Of a stretch of DNA of 35,104 bases, positions 25,407 to 34,449 are shown piece by piece (positions within the stretch are counted from its first letter, which is position 1; each line of letters begins with the position of its first letter). A program made the position numbers and the translations under genes. Source of the DNA: Lachnospiraceae bacterium. Its GTDB lineage: Bacteria > Bacillota > Clostridia > Lachnospirales > Lachnospiraceae. Below the pieces are notes generated by a model. The model was given only the letters and a program-made list of their open reading frames with translations, did not search any database and was not told the DNA's origin. The DNA lies in contig CAAEWE010000036.1 of assembly GCA_900759665.1 (NCBI GenBank), forward strand, positions 1 through 35,104, given 5' to 3'.

Positions 25407-26972
25407 CTACTTTGCATAATCGGTAACTCTGGATTCCCGGATCACATTTACCATAATCTGACCCGGATACTTTAATTCAGACTCTATCCGCTTGGAAATA
25501 TCCCGCGCCATAAGTACCATATCATCGTCACTTACCTGACTCGGTACGACCATTACCCGTACCTCACGTCCAGCCTGAATGGCATATGATTTCTCTACGC
25601 CTTCATAGCTATTCGAAATATCCTCTAACTGTTTTAATCTGTTTGTGTAGGTCTCCAGCGTCTCACGGCGTGCACCCGGTCTGCCTGCAGAAATTGCATC
25701 GGCAGCCTGAACGATACATGCAATGATCGACTCCGGCTCTACATCACCATGGTGTGCTTCCACGGCATTGATAACAACCTTTGACTCTTTATATTTGCGA
25801 CACAGGTCTGCACCGATCTGGATATGTGTTCCCTCAATCTCCTGATCAACCGCCTTACCTATATCATGTAATAAACCGGCTCTCTTAGCGATTCTCACAT
25901 TCTCACCCAGCTCTGCTGCAAGCAGTCCTGACAAATGTGCCACCTCGATCGAATGCTTCAATGCATTCTGACCATAACTGGTTCTGAACTTCATTCTTCC
26001 CAGTAAACGGATCAGCTCCGGATCGATACCGTGAACACCAACCTCCAGTGTCGCAGCCTCACCTTCCTCGCGAATCATTGACTCAACTTCCTTCTGAGCC
26101 TTAATGACAGTTTCCTCGATCCGTGCCGGATGAATACGGCCATCTACAATAAGCTTCTCCAAAGCAACGCGGGCAACCTCACGTCTCACTCCATCAAATG
26201 CTGATATAATAACGGCCTCCGGTGTATCATCAATGATCAGATCAACACCAGTCAACTGTTCTAATGTACGGATATTACGACCTTCACGACCGATGATCCT
26301 TCCCTTCATTTCATCGTTTGGCAACTGGACAACAGAGATCGTAGTTTCTGCCGCATGATCAGCCGCACACCGCTGAATTGCATTTACCACGTAATCCTTT
26401 GCTCTCTTATCCGCTTCTTCCTTTGCCTTACGATCCAGTTCTTTCACAAGAACTGCAGTTTCATGTTTTACGTCCTCTTCAACAGATTTTAAAAGATATT
26501 CTTTCGCTTGTTCAGAAGTCAAACCGGAAATCTCCTCAAGCTTATGCAGATTCTCTGCCTTGGCATTTTCCAACTCTTCCTTGAGGGCATCAAGACTTGC
26601 ATCCTTCTTATTGAGGGCTGCCTCTTTTCTTTCCAGTTGTCCTGATTTTTTATCCAGAGATTCCTCTTTCGACAATACTCGTTCTTCATATCGCTGAAGT
26701 TCTGCACGGCGTTCCTTGGACTCGCGTTCAATTTCATTCTTTGTCTTGATCGCTTCCTCCTTCGCCTCAAGCAATGCTTCGCGCTTTGTGGTCTCTGCAT
26801 TTTTCAGAGCATCGTCAATGATCTTCTTTGCTCTGTCCTGTGCTGATCCAAGCTGCTGTTCCTCCGACCTAATATAATTGTCTACAGCGACTTTTCTGGT
26901 CACAAACGCGGTAACGATAATCCCAACCAATAGAACAACAATAGCAATAATAATATATGCTACTGGTGACAT
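25407..26972 (-). CDS. rny: ribonuclease Y
   Basis: 521 residues. A membrane-anchored endoribonuclease that starts mRNA decay in Firmicutes. Layout: one N-terminal membrane helix (AYIIIAIVVLLVGIIVTAFV), a long charged coiled coil (about 30-190, Glu/Lys-rich), a KH RNA-binding domain (MKGRIIGREGRNIRTLEQLT), and an HD domain with LKHSIEVAHLSGLLAAELG and GLLHDIGKAVDQE. The frame extends to 27020, but the ATG at 26972 has AAGGAGGT upstream and starts at the membrane helix. The predicted transcription start, about 27026, also argues against the longer form. A strong promoter overlaps the end of metK. Confidence 0.96.
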   Translation of the reverse strand: MSPVAYIIIAIVVLLVGIIVTAFVTRKVAVDNYIRSEEQQLGSAQDRAKKIIDDALKNAETTKREALLEAKEEAIKTKNEIERESKERRAELQRYEERVLSKEESLDKKSGQLERKEAALNKKDASLDALKEELENAKAENLHKLEEISGLTSEQAKEYLLKSVEEDVKHETAVLVKELDRKAKEEADKRAKDYVVNAIQRCAADHAAETTISVVQLPNDEMKGRIIGREGRNIRTLEQLTGVDLIIDDTPEAVIISAFDGVRREVARVALEKLIVDGRIHPARIEETVIKAQKEVESMIREEGEAATLEVGVHGIDPELIRLLGRMKFRTSYGQNALKHSIEVAHLSGLLAAELGENVRIAKRAGLLHDIGKAVDQEIEGTHIQIGADLCRKYKESKVVINAVEAHHGDVEPESIIACIVQAADAISAGRPGARRETLETYTNRLKQLEDISNSYEGVEKSYAIQAGREVRVMVVPSQVSDDDMVLMARDISKRIESELKYPGQIMVNVIRESRVTDYAK

Positions 26973-27032
26973 CGAATAGGACACCTCCTTATATGATTTC
27001 GTTGTATATTTTAAGCACAATACAACGATTTA

Positions 27033-27061
27033 ATTTTATACTGTTTATAACAATCTGTCAA
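27033..27061 (-). promoter_or_regulatory. promoter of rny
   Basis: On the minus strand TTGACA and TAAAAT are separated by 17 bases. The element lies in the short gap directly after the metK stop codon, so rny can be expressed independently of the SAM riboswitch. Confidence 0.75.
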
Positions 27062-27066
27062 GCGAA

Positions 27067-28254
27067 TTACATGTAACTGCGAAGCTCCTCTGCTTTGTCT
27101 GTCTGCTCCCATGGAAGGTTGAGTTCATCTCTTCCAAAGTGGCCATAAGCCGCTGTCTGCTTATAGATTGGGCGGCGCAGATCAAGCATTTTGATAATGC
27201 CTGCCGGACGCAGATCAAATTTTTCACGGATAATTTCTACCAGCTTCCGGTCATCCAGTTTACCGGTTCCAAAGGTGTCTACCATGATCGATGTCGGCTG
27301 TGCAACACCGATCGCATAAGAAAGCTGAATCTCACATTTCTTTGCCAGTCCTGCTGCGACAATGTTTTTGGCAACATATCTGGCCGCATAGGCTGCAGAA
27401 CGGTCTACCTTTGTGCAGTCCTTGCCGGAAAATGCCCCACCGCCATGACGGGCATATCCACCATAGGTATCAACAATGATCTTTCTGCCGGTGAGACCGC
27501 TGTCTCCATTTGGTCCGCCAATCACGAAACGTCCGGTCGGATTAATAAATACCTTTGTTGTCTCGTCAATCAGTTCTGCCGGAACGATCGGATCGATCAC
27601 ATATTTACGGATATCCTCATGGATCTGCTCCTGTGTCACATCCTCCGCATGCTGTGTGGAAATAACAACGGCATTGATATGAACCGGCTTGCCGTCCTCG
27701 TCATATTCTACTGTAACCTGGCTCTTTCCATCCGCCCGGAGATAGGAAAGTGTTCCATCCTTGCGAACCTTGGTGAGCTGCTTTGTCAGCTTATGTGCCA
27801 ATGAGATTGCATATGGCATCAACTCTGGTGTCTCGTCCGTTGCATAGCCGAACATCATTCCCTGATCTCCTGCACCGATCGCCTCCAACTGCTCATCTGA
27901 CATCTCGTTCTCTCTGGCCTCCAACGCCTTATCCACACCCATAGCGATGTCCGGTGACTGGGAATCTAACAGAACCTTCACACGGCATGTATCACAGTTA
28001 AAACCTTTCTCATCGGCGTCATATCCGATCTCGCGGATCGTCTCTCTGGCAATCTTCTCATAATCGACCTTTGCTTTCGTGGTGATCTCCCCCATGATCA
28101 ATACATAATCGGTAGTGATCGCAGTCTCACATGCCACACGGCTCATTGGATCCTGCTCCATCAGAGCGTCTAAGATACCATCAGAAATATTGTCACATAT
28201 TTTATCCGGATGTCCTTCGGTAACTGATTCAGACGTAAATAATCGTTTCTCCAT
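27067..28254 (-). CDS. metK: S-adenosylmethionine synthetase
   Basis: 395 residues, normal length. It makes SAM from ATP and methionine. Signatures: TSESVTEGHPDKICDNISDG at the N-terminus, GAGDQGMMFGYATDETPELM in the first third, FVIGGPNGDSGLTGRKIIVD, and the phosphate-binding loop GGGAFSGKDCTKVDRSAAY. The tail (KAEELRSYM) is usual. Start follows AGGAGGTACAAA. A SAM-I riboswitch lies upstream, so transcription should fall when SAM is plentiful. SAM is used by the rRNA methyltransferase encoded further along. Confidence 0.97.
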   Translation of the reverse strand: MEKRLFTSESVTEGHPDKICDNISDGILDALMEQDPMSRVACETAITTDYVLIMGEITTKAKVDYEKIARETIREIGYDADEKGFNCDTCRVKVLLDSQSPDIAMGVDKALEARENEMSDEQLEAIGAGDQGMMFGYATDETPELMPYAISLAHKLTKQLTKVRKDGTLSYLRADGKSQVTVEYDEDGKPVHINAVVISTQHAEDVTQEQIHEDIRKYVIDPIVPAELIDETTKVFINPTGRFVIGGPNGDSGLTGRKIIVDTYGGYARHGGGAFSGKDCTKVDRSAAYAARYVAKNIVAAGLAKKCEIQLSYAIGVAQPTSIMVDTFGTGKLDDRKLVEIIREKFDLRPAGIIKMLDLRRPIYKQTAAYGHFGRDELNLPWEQTDKAEELRSYM

Positions 28255-28322
28255 TTTGTACCTCCTAAAAATTCAAAATAGTAATTACTTGTTATAAAAT
28301 TTTCTGTAAAAATCCTTACAAA

Positions 28323-28462
28323 GAAAAAAGACCATCAAAAAGATGGACTTGATCAACTCAACTCCTCTTATTGTTCGATTTCTCGCTCAGATTGGCACCT
28401 TCCTCTAATGGGGGTTGCCGTGGTTTCACAGAGCCTTCACTCTCCACCACTCTTAATAAGAG
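28323..28462 (-). ncRNA. SAM-I (S-box) riboswitch upstream of metK
   Basis: Minus-strand aptamer at 28365-28462: P1 CTCTTATT / AATAAGAG closes the fold, with the S-box core AAGAGTGGTGGAGAG, GGCTCTGTGAAACCACGGCAACC-type block, and GGTGCCAATCTGAGC. The expression platform at 28323-28346 is a hairpin CCATC / GATGG followed by TCTTTTTTC. The order of core blocks is diagnostic for the class. Confidence 0.93.
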
Positions 28463-28489
28463 TTCGTAATATTCACTTTGTACGTATTT

Positions 28490-28518
28490 ATCATACACGT
28501 ATGTTGTCTATCCGTCAA
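28490..28518 (-). promoter_or_regulatory. promoter of the S-box/metK transcript
   Basis: On the minus strand TTGACG and TATGAT are separated by 17 bases, with the start of transcription expected about 20 bases before the aptamer. Confidence 0.75.
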
Positions 28519-28632
28519 CCCATAATTTTTACCAAATGACCATAGTGAGAAGAAATATCATGAAATCCTGCCCGATGCAGAACTTGATCCCCAAAAGCTG
28601 CAAGGCAGCATCCATCGCTTCTGTAAACGGTA

Positions 28633-28670
28633 AAAGAGCTGCTTTCTGCTCTCGCAGAAAACAGCTCTTT
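28633..28670 (-). terminator. terminator of the LRR/BIG2 surface-protein gene
   Basis: AAAGAGCTG-c-TTTCTGC pairs with GCAGAAA-a-CAGCTCTTT around a TCTC loop: a 16-pair stem with one mismatch. On the minus strand a short T run follows. It lies 128 bases after the gene's stop codon. Confidence 0.65.
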
Positions 28671-28698
28671 ACTGACATTTTATTCTCAGAGGGGGGAA

Positions 28699-28740
28699 TA
28701 GTAATGCATGATATCGAAATATCACTAGGTCGCATTACTA
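28699..28740. repeat. nested inverted repeat in the gene-free stretch after the surface-protein gene
   Basis: TAGTAATGC (28699-28707) pairs with GCATTACTA (28732-28740); inside is a second stem, TGATAT-CGAA-ATATCA. The 280 bases between the metK promoter and the surface-protein stop codon hold this, the terminator and no supported gene. A 14-codon frame at 28704-28748 has a GGGGGG run ahead of it but no other support. Confidence 0.5.
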
Positions 28741-28798
28741 ATTATTAGTATACCCAAACTGAAATAAATTGCAACCCTAATTTACCAAAAATTTCATT

Positions 28799-31700
28799 TT
28801 ATTTTTTAATTTTTACTTTTTTAACATTACTCCACTTGCCAAACACCTTTTTGCCGTCCACAAGTGTGTATGCACGCACCTTAAAGGCGATTTTTTTCTT
28901 TTTCTTAAGCTTCTTGATCTTTGCGGAATTTGTTGTCACAAGCTTTTTCTTCTTTCCATAAGAAATCTGATAGCCTGCTACATCTGCAATCTTCTTCCAC
29001 TTCAGTTTCACTGACCTTTTTTTGATGTTTTTGGCCATTGTCAGCTTCACCTTCGGTGCTGTAACAATGATCTTGCATACTGCAGTCTGCTTTCCATCGG
29101 AGGATTTTGCTGTAATGTCAACCGCGCCAAGCTTCAGTGCCTTTACGACTCCGTTCTCCACGGTGGCAATGGATGGATCTGCTGATTCCCAGGTTACTGT
29201 CTGGTTGGCATCTGCCGGTGTTACTGCTGCTGTCAGTGTTACTGTCTTACCAAGTGCCACCTTCTGCTGTGCTGCCGAAAGAACAACGGATTCTGCTACC
29301 GCATTAACCTTTACCGTACATGCTGCACTTTGTCCATCTGCAATCGCCGTGATTGTGACTTTACCGGCTTTCACACCTGTAACACTACCGGAAGCACTTA
29401 CCTTTGCAATACTTTCATCACTGGAAGCCCAGGTTACTGTCTTGTCCGTTGCCTCTTCCGGAAGCACGTCTGCCTTTAATGACTCTGATGATCCCACATC
29501 AAGCTGAAGCTCTGTTTTATCCAGCTTTACCGATGCAACCGGAATCTTTACGGTTACATTACAAGTTGCCCTCACGCCATTTAAGGTCTCAGCGGTGATC
29601 GTAGTACTTCCTGCTGCCTTTGCTGTGATCACACCACTTGCTATCGTTGCAACATCAGTATTACTGCTGGTCCACGTCAGATCCTGACATGCATCTGCAG
29701 GAGAGACTGTTGCTGTCAATGATGTCTGCTCTCCTACGTTGATCTTAATTTCTTCCTGTGACAGCTTCACGGATTCTGCCGGAAGCTTTACAGTGATCTC
29801 GCAGGATGCCGTCTTTCCGTCTGCTGTCTCAGCAGTAACTGTGGCCTTTCCTACGCCGACAGCAGAAGCAACGCCGCTATCCGCGATCTCTACCACTTTT
29901 TCATCACTGGTAGTCCAGGTGAGTGTCTTATCGGTTGCTGTCTCCGGCAGAACCTCTGCCTTAAAGGAATAAGACTGCCCCTGATACATATTCATTGCCG
30001 TCTGATCCAGAGTAACTGATTCCGTATGGATATTTACATACACACGGCAGACCGCACTCTGTCCATTCTCGGCTGTTGCCGTGATATCCGCAGTTCCTTC
30101 CTTGACCGGTGTAATATTACCATTGCTGTCCACCGTTGCAATACTCTGATCACTGCTGCTCCAAGTAATATCCTGGACTGCCTCTATCGGATTTACCTTT
30201 GCTGTGAGCTTTGTTGCCTCGTCGCCAACAAATAATTTCAACTCTGTCTCGGAAAGCTCTACCCCCTCCGCATCCGGCACGTATCCTTTTTTGACAGTAA
30301 CCTGACAGGCATCAGATCTTCCGCTTACCATACTCTTGACGGTAATAACGGCATCGCCCTCTCCTACTGTCTTTGCATGACCGGAAACAGAATCGACAGT
30401 TACCACCTCTTCATTGCTGGAAGTAAATCGATAAACATCACCTTTTCCGGAATTCTCTTTCAATAGCTTTGCATTATCATCACTATACTGTGTTTCATCG
30501 ACTTTAAGATCAAAGGTTTTGTCCACATCGATACCAACATGGTTTCGGTCGAGACTGATTCTGTCCAGAGGAATCCTGACGGCCACCTTACACTTTCCTT
30601 CCTGTCCGGAGCTTGTTTTCAGAGAGAGAGTTACATCATCTCCCAGATCAAGTGCTACCAGCTTCACAGTAGAAGTACCAATCTTCGCACCATCCTCAGA
30701 TACTTCGCTGTCCGGAGCCGGAGTTCCCTCCAGCTTTGCGGTCTTAGTATCCTCCAGCTCCCACTCAACCGTATCAGTAGTTTCCTTTGTATTATCCTCT
30801 GCCTGATAAGATGCTTTGAGACTTACCTCCTCCGAAGAACCATATGGCAGATAAAGTACATTTTCTTTTGCTTCCTGGATCAGACGATCGGACGAAAAAT
30901 CGATCACCTTGATTGGATTCTGTACCACATAGATCTTATAAAGCTGGGATACCAGCAGGGTAATGTCTGCATCATTTAAGGATGTAGTATTATTCTCTGC
31001 CTGTTTGTCTCCTGATAACGGAATCGCTCCCGTAACACGGGCACGTACAACCGGTTTGTCCTTCTCTCCAATCTTCTTGCCATAGATGGAGATTCCATCA
31101 TAATTTCCTGCATCATCACTGATGCGTTCTACGGTAATATATTCGCTCTTATCCTTATTTTCTTCTTTTAACAGATCCGCCGGCTTCTCTGTGTCACTCT
31201 GGTTCTCTTTCTCCTCTGTCATGGTAACCGTCATACCTCTGACATCCTTGAAATTATTGACACAGTTGAAATCCAACTCATTGGACTGCTTATAATAAAT
31301 GTTCTGATCCTTTGTATCCGGATTACCACTGATAGTGATCCTTCCCTTGGCATAACCGGCAACTCCCTGGAACATGGATTTGCTCCATTCAGATGTCAAT
31401 GGTACTGTTACCTTCTCCAGATTATAAGTATTGGCAAAGGCTCTGTCATTGATCTTTTTTACCTTCTCCGGAATCGTCACCTGACTCAGATTATAACAAT
31501 CCTCACAGACATTTGCCGGAATCTCCTCTAACACATCTGAGTTAAAGTCGATCTCAGAAATGCTGGAATGCTGGAATGCTCCTGTTCCTATCGTCTTCAG
31601 ATTCTCTGCAAATTCAAATACTACACTTGACAAGCCATTTTTCAGATCCTTTGAGGCTTCGTCATTAAAGGTGTACTGCTTTGCATAGGATACCTCCCGG

Positions 31701-34045
31701 AATGTTGTCTTAGAGGTTACGCTTGCAGGGATCTCCTGTGCAGTAAATGCAAAAGCATTTTCTCCAATCGTTTCCAGAGAAGACGGAAATGTAACTGCTT
31801 CCAGACTCTTGCAGGAACGAAAAGCATCAGTGCCAATCTCTTTCAACTTATTTGGCATATTAGGGCCTGCTTTCGCAGAATTCTGTGTTGCAAATCCCTG
31901 TAATGCATAGCACTCTTTAAATGCATTGCTGCCAATCTTTTCTACATTTTCCGGAAGACGCACTACTTTTAGTCCTTCAAATGGTATTTTCTTGTATATT
32001 ATTGTCTGGTCTTCTGCCCCTTCATCCGGTTTCACAACCCCGTCATTGTCGGTCATCTGCTCTACCGTGTCCTCTTTGTATGGATAATTACCACATCCAT
32101 AGCAGACCTCCGCCGGAAGCTCTGTCAATCCTTTACCAAAGGATATTTCCTGTAATCGGGCTGCATAACGGAATGCCCCCTCTCCGATCGAAGTAACAGA
32201 ATCCGGAATCGTCACCTTGGTATAACCACGCGGCGTCATCTTCAGACAATAATCTGCACAATATCTCTCTCCTGTCTCCTCGTCCTTTTTGGTCATCTTG
32301 TAAAAACCGGTATTTTCAAATGCCTGTTTCTCAATCGTCGTCAATGTACTTGGGAAATTAATCTCCCCCTCTTTCTGCATGGTTTCATTATTATATCCAA
32401 CGGTATTGAGAGACCAGCAGTATCCGAATGCATCCTCCCCGATGATTTCAAGATTTTCCGGAAGCTGTACCTTTTCCAGTACAAGATCCGCATATGTCTT
32501 TTTGATACTTGCACACTGGCTGCTTCCGAAACATTCCTTCGGGATTTCTTTCAGCTTACTACCCTCCGCAAACACGACAGAAGTCAACTGATACATTCCA
32601 CGGAATGCACTTTCCTCAATAGTTGTGACACATGCCGGAATCGTCAGAGTCTTAAAATCCGCATAAGCGAATGCCCATGTTTTGATGGTAGTCAGTTTCT
32701 TAAGATCCTTTAAAAATCCCTCATCATCAATTGTACTTGCATTAAACGCACTGCCACCAATCGTTTCCAATTTACTGTCAGATGCTTTTCCATTAAAATT
32801 AACCTTCATTCCCTGAATACTGTTCAGAAAATCCTCCCAGTCCTGCCAATTCGAAAAGTCCTGTCCTTCATCTACCGAAAACTTCTGCGTGCCGGCCCAC
32901 TGAAATGACTCTGCCGGAATCTCCGTGATATTGGTGGAGAGAGTAACATTTAACAGATTTCCTGCAAATTTGAAAGCCCCTGTTCCCAGAGTAGTTACTG
33001 TATTGGGCATTGTAATGCTCTGAAGATGTGACTCTTCAAATGCCTCTTTTCCGATCTCCTCCAGTTTCGTCGGAAGAACAATACCACTTGCAACTTCCGA
33101 TCCGTCCTCACTTTCATCGTATAACATCGCTTTACAGAATGTTCTTTCTTTCAGTTTTGTCACCTTTGTGCTGCCAAGATCGATGGACGCGATCTTGCTG
33201 CCCTCAAAAGCACTGGCTCCAATGGAACTAATGGTTGACGGAAGCTTATTGGACTTATCTGCTCCAAATGTCAGCTTTCCGGTCTCGGAAAATGCCTGAT
33301 CCAATATGTTCTGTATACTATTATCACAAAAAAATACATTTTCCAGTTTCTCACAGTTATTAAACATTCTCGCCGGTACACGATTTTTGTTGACTCCGCT
33401 GATCACCGGAACCGTTGCCTCAGTGATCGACTTACATCCGCTGAATACACCAGATCCCATCTCTGCAACGCTGTCTTTCATAGTTGCCACAGAACCATCA
33501 TTCAATTTACTGCAACCGGCAAATACAGAATCACCATATGTATTGACCGAAGAAAGGTCGATATTCTGAAGACTGCTGCAGTTATTAAATGCCTGAGTCC
33601 CCAGCTTCGTGATCTTGCTTGTCATTTGTACATCCGTCAGTTTGCTGCAGCCGTTAAATTCAGAATCTCTGATCTCCGTTGCCACACAATTACTAAGATC
33701 AAGGCTTACCATCCCTCTGGCATATCCAAGCCCCTTCAGGTCGGTAACCCCCTCCGGAACCACAATGGCCGTCGTATCTGTTTCCATCAGATCCTTAACC
33801 GTTGCCGCATCTCCTTTGCCGGTAAGACCTCTCAAATATGTTAATAAAGTTGCATCGGCGATCACATCGCTATTGAGCTTCTGGCTGTCATTAATCGTTC
33901 CGGAAGCTGCCTTTGCCTTTTGCACCATACCGGAAATAATCCCACTCTGTGCAAAAGTGTCCGCTGCCGGTGTACATATTACAAGTGCGGTTGCAAGTGC
34001 AATACTCATGCAGCGTTTCATTTGTTTCCCAAAGTTCTTTTTCAT
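28799..34045 (-). CDS. giant secreted BspA-like LRR_5 protein with BIG2 repeats and an Fn3-like tail
   Basis: 1748 residues. Signal peptide at about 1-33 (KKNFGKQMKRCMS, hydrophobic core, then TFAQS). From about residue 90 to 960 there are many BspA-type leucine-rich repeats with the pattern L..I...AF..c..L..v.iP..v (for example VTTLGTGAFKFAGNLLNVTL). A linker region follows, then about six BIG2 Ig-like repeats of ~80 residues (each with a WxSSD.siA.V core), encoded at about 29.05-30.57 kb, and a Lys-rich fibronectin-type domain at the end. No LPXTG, SLH or membrane anchor is seen, so it is released or held by charge. BspA relatives bind host matrix proteins or other bacteria. ATG at 34045 follows AGGAAGGAGAGTAC. 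Confidence 0.92.
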   Translation of the reverse strand: MKKNFGKQMKRCMSIALATALVICTPAADTFAQSGIISGMVQKAKAASGTINDSQKLNSDVIADATLLTYLRGLTGKGDAATVKDLMETDTTAIVVPEGVTDLKGLGYARGMVSLDLSNCVATEIRDSEFNGCSKLTDVQMTSKITKLGTQAFNNCSSLQNIDLSSVNTYGDSVFAGCSKLNDGSVATMKDSVAEMGSGVFSGCKSITEATVPVISGVNKNRVPARMFNNCEKLENVFFCDNSIQNILDQAFSETGKLTFGADKSNKLPSTISSIGASAFEGSKIASIDLGSTKVTKLKERTFCKAMLYDESEDGSEVASGIVLPTKLEEIGKEAFEESHLQSITMPNTVTTLGTGAFKFAGNLLNVTLSTNITEIPAESFQWAGTQKFSVDEGQDFSNWQDWEDFLNSIQGMKVNFNGKASDSKLETIGGSAFNASTIDDEGFLKDLKKLTTIKTWAFAYADFKTLTIPACVTTIEESAFRGMYQLTSVVFAEGSKLKEIPKECFGSSQCASIKKTYADLVLEKVQLPENLEIIGEDAFGYCWSLNTVGYNNETMQKEGEINFPSTLTTIEKQAFENTGFYKMTKKDEETGERYCADYCLKMTPRGYTKVTIPDSVTSIGEGAFRYAARLQEISFGKGLTELPAEVCYGCGNYPYKEDTVEQMTDNDGVVKPDEGAEDQTIIYKKIPFEGLKVVRLPENVEKIGSNAFKECYALQGFATQNSAKAGPNMPNKLKEIGTDAFRSCKSLEAVTFPSSLETIGENAFAFTAQEIPASVTSKTTFREVSYAKQYTFNDEASKDLKNGLSSVVFEFAENLKTIGTGAFQHSSISEIDFNSDVLEEIPANVCEDCYNLSQVTIPEKVKKINDRAFANTYNLEKVTVPLTSEWSKSMFQGVAGYAKGRITISGNPDTKDQNIYYKQSNELDFNCVNNFKDVRGMTVTMTEEKENQSDTEKPADLLKEENKDKSEYITVERISDDAGNYDGISIYGKKIGEKDKPVVRARVTGAIPLSGDKQAENNTTSLNDADITLLVSQLYKIYVVQNPIKVIDFSSDRLIQEAKENVLYLPYGSSEEVSLKASYQAEDNTKETTDTVEWELEDTKTAKLEGTPAPDSEVSEDGAKIGTSTVKLVALDLGDDVTLSLKTSSGQEGKCKVAVRIPLDRISLDRNHVGIDVDKTFDLKVDETQYSDDNAKLLKENSGKGDVYRFTSSNEEVVTVDSVSGHAKTVGEGDAVITVKSMVSGRSDACQVTVKKGYVPDAEGVELSETELKLFVGDEATKLTAKVNPIEAVQDITWSSSDQSIATVDSNGNITPVKEGTADITATAENGQSAVCRVYVNIHTESVTLDQTAMNMYQGQSYSFKAEVLPETATDKTLTWTTSDEKVVEIADSGVASAVGVGKATVTAETADGKTASCEITVKLPAESVKLSQEEIKINVGEQTSLTATVSPADACQDLTWTSSNTDVATIASGVITAKAAGSTTITAETLNGVRATCNVTVKIPVASVKLDKTELQLDVGSSESLKADVLPEEATDKTVTWASSDESIAKVSASGSVTGVKAGKVTITAIADGQSAACTVKVNAVAESVVLSAAQQKVALGKTVTLTAAVTPADANQTVTWESADPSIATVENGVVKALKLGAVDITAKSSDGKQTAVCKIIVTAPKVKLTMAKNIKKRSVKLKWKKIADVAGYQISYGKKKKLVTTNSAKIKKLKKKKKIAFKVRAYTLVDGKKVFGKWSNVKKVKIKK

Positions 34046-34157
34046 GTACTCTCCTTCCTGCCCATCCGGACAATCCAACAGATTTTCTCTGTCACTCCTT
34101 TTGATTGCTTTTTATACATTTATAGTTTGTATAATTTTGCACAAATTGCTATCTATA

Positions 34158-34186
34158 ATGATAACAAATTTATACATTATCGTCAA
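34158..34186 (-). promoter_or_regulatory. promoter of the LRR/BIG2 surface-protein gene
   Basis: On the minus strand TTGACG and TATCAT are separated by 17 bases, leaving a leader of just over 100 bases. It lies just downstream of the tuf-type terminator, so the gene is insulated from upstream transcription. Confidence 0.7.
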
Positions 34187-34208
34187 TTAAACAATCACTT
34201 TTTATCCC

Positions 34209-34244
34209 AAAAAAAGGGCTTCCCTATACTTAGGGAAGCCCTTT
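34209..34244 (-). terminator. strong terminator, probably the original tuf terminator
   Basis: AAAGGGCTTCCCTA and TAGGGAAGCCCTTT pair perfectly around a four-base loop, with a run of seven T on the minus strand. It follows the EF-Tu 3' fragment by 33 bases, as expected for the end of an EF-Tu transcript. Confidence 0.85.
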
Positions 34245-34276
34245 AAAATCTAGTTTGATGTGAATCTAATCAAAGA

Positions 34277-34330
34277 TTACTCGATGATTGTAGCAACCTT
34301 ACCAGATCCTACTGTACGTCCACCCTCACG
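34277..34330 (-). pseudogene. tuf: 3' end of an elongation factor Tu gene (last 17 codons and stop)
   Basis: Minus-strand translation gives REGGRTVGSGKVATIIE and a stop, the conserved C-terminus of bacterial EF-Tu. Homology stops abruptly at the CGT codon at 34330: the expected FAI before REGG is replaced by unrelated sequence with an in-frame stop nearby. The fragment cannot be expressed on its own. It keeps its terminator, so the break is on the 5' side only. This pattern fits an attachment site displaced by an integrative element, or a breakpoint from recombination between tuf copies. Confidence 0.85.
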
Positions 34331-34449
34331 ATATCAGACCGGTGTATTGCGGTATACGAATAGTGATTTTTTATGTGATTTGTGTGGAAAAATCCGGATT
34401 TTCCGTTGTGTCCGTGTGGTTTTCCGGAATTTTTGTTATCATGGTGTTA
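34331..34449. other. junction segment between the tuf fragment and accessory genes
   Basis: No supported gene. It holds the palindrome AAAATCCGGATTTT (34389-34402), a nearby related TTTTCCGGAATTTT-like segment (about 34430-34444) and an imperfect GTATTGCGGTATAC inverted repeat beside the tuf fragment. Such spaced short repeats could be recombinase arm sites, but this is speculation. Confidence 0.35.

Noticed and set aside
28536..28748. 70-codon plus-strand frame after the metK promoter
   Set aside because: No ribosome site at its start, and it is built across a terminator stem and an inverted repeat.
29022..29507. 161-codon plus-strand frame opposite the BIG2 repeats
   Set aside because: It is the antisense of repetitive coding DNA, Thr/Ser/Val rich, and lacks a ribosome site.
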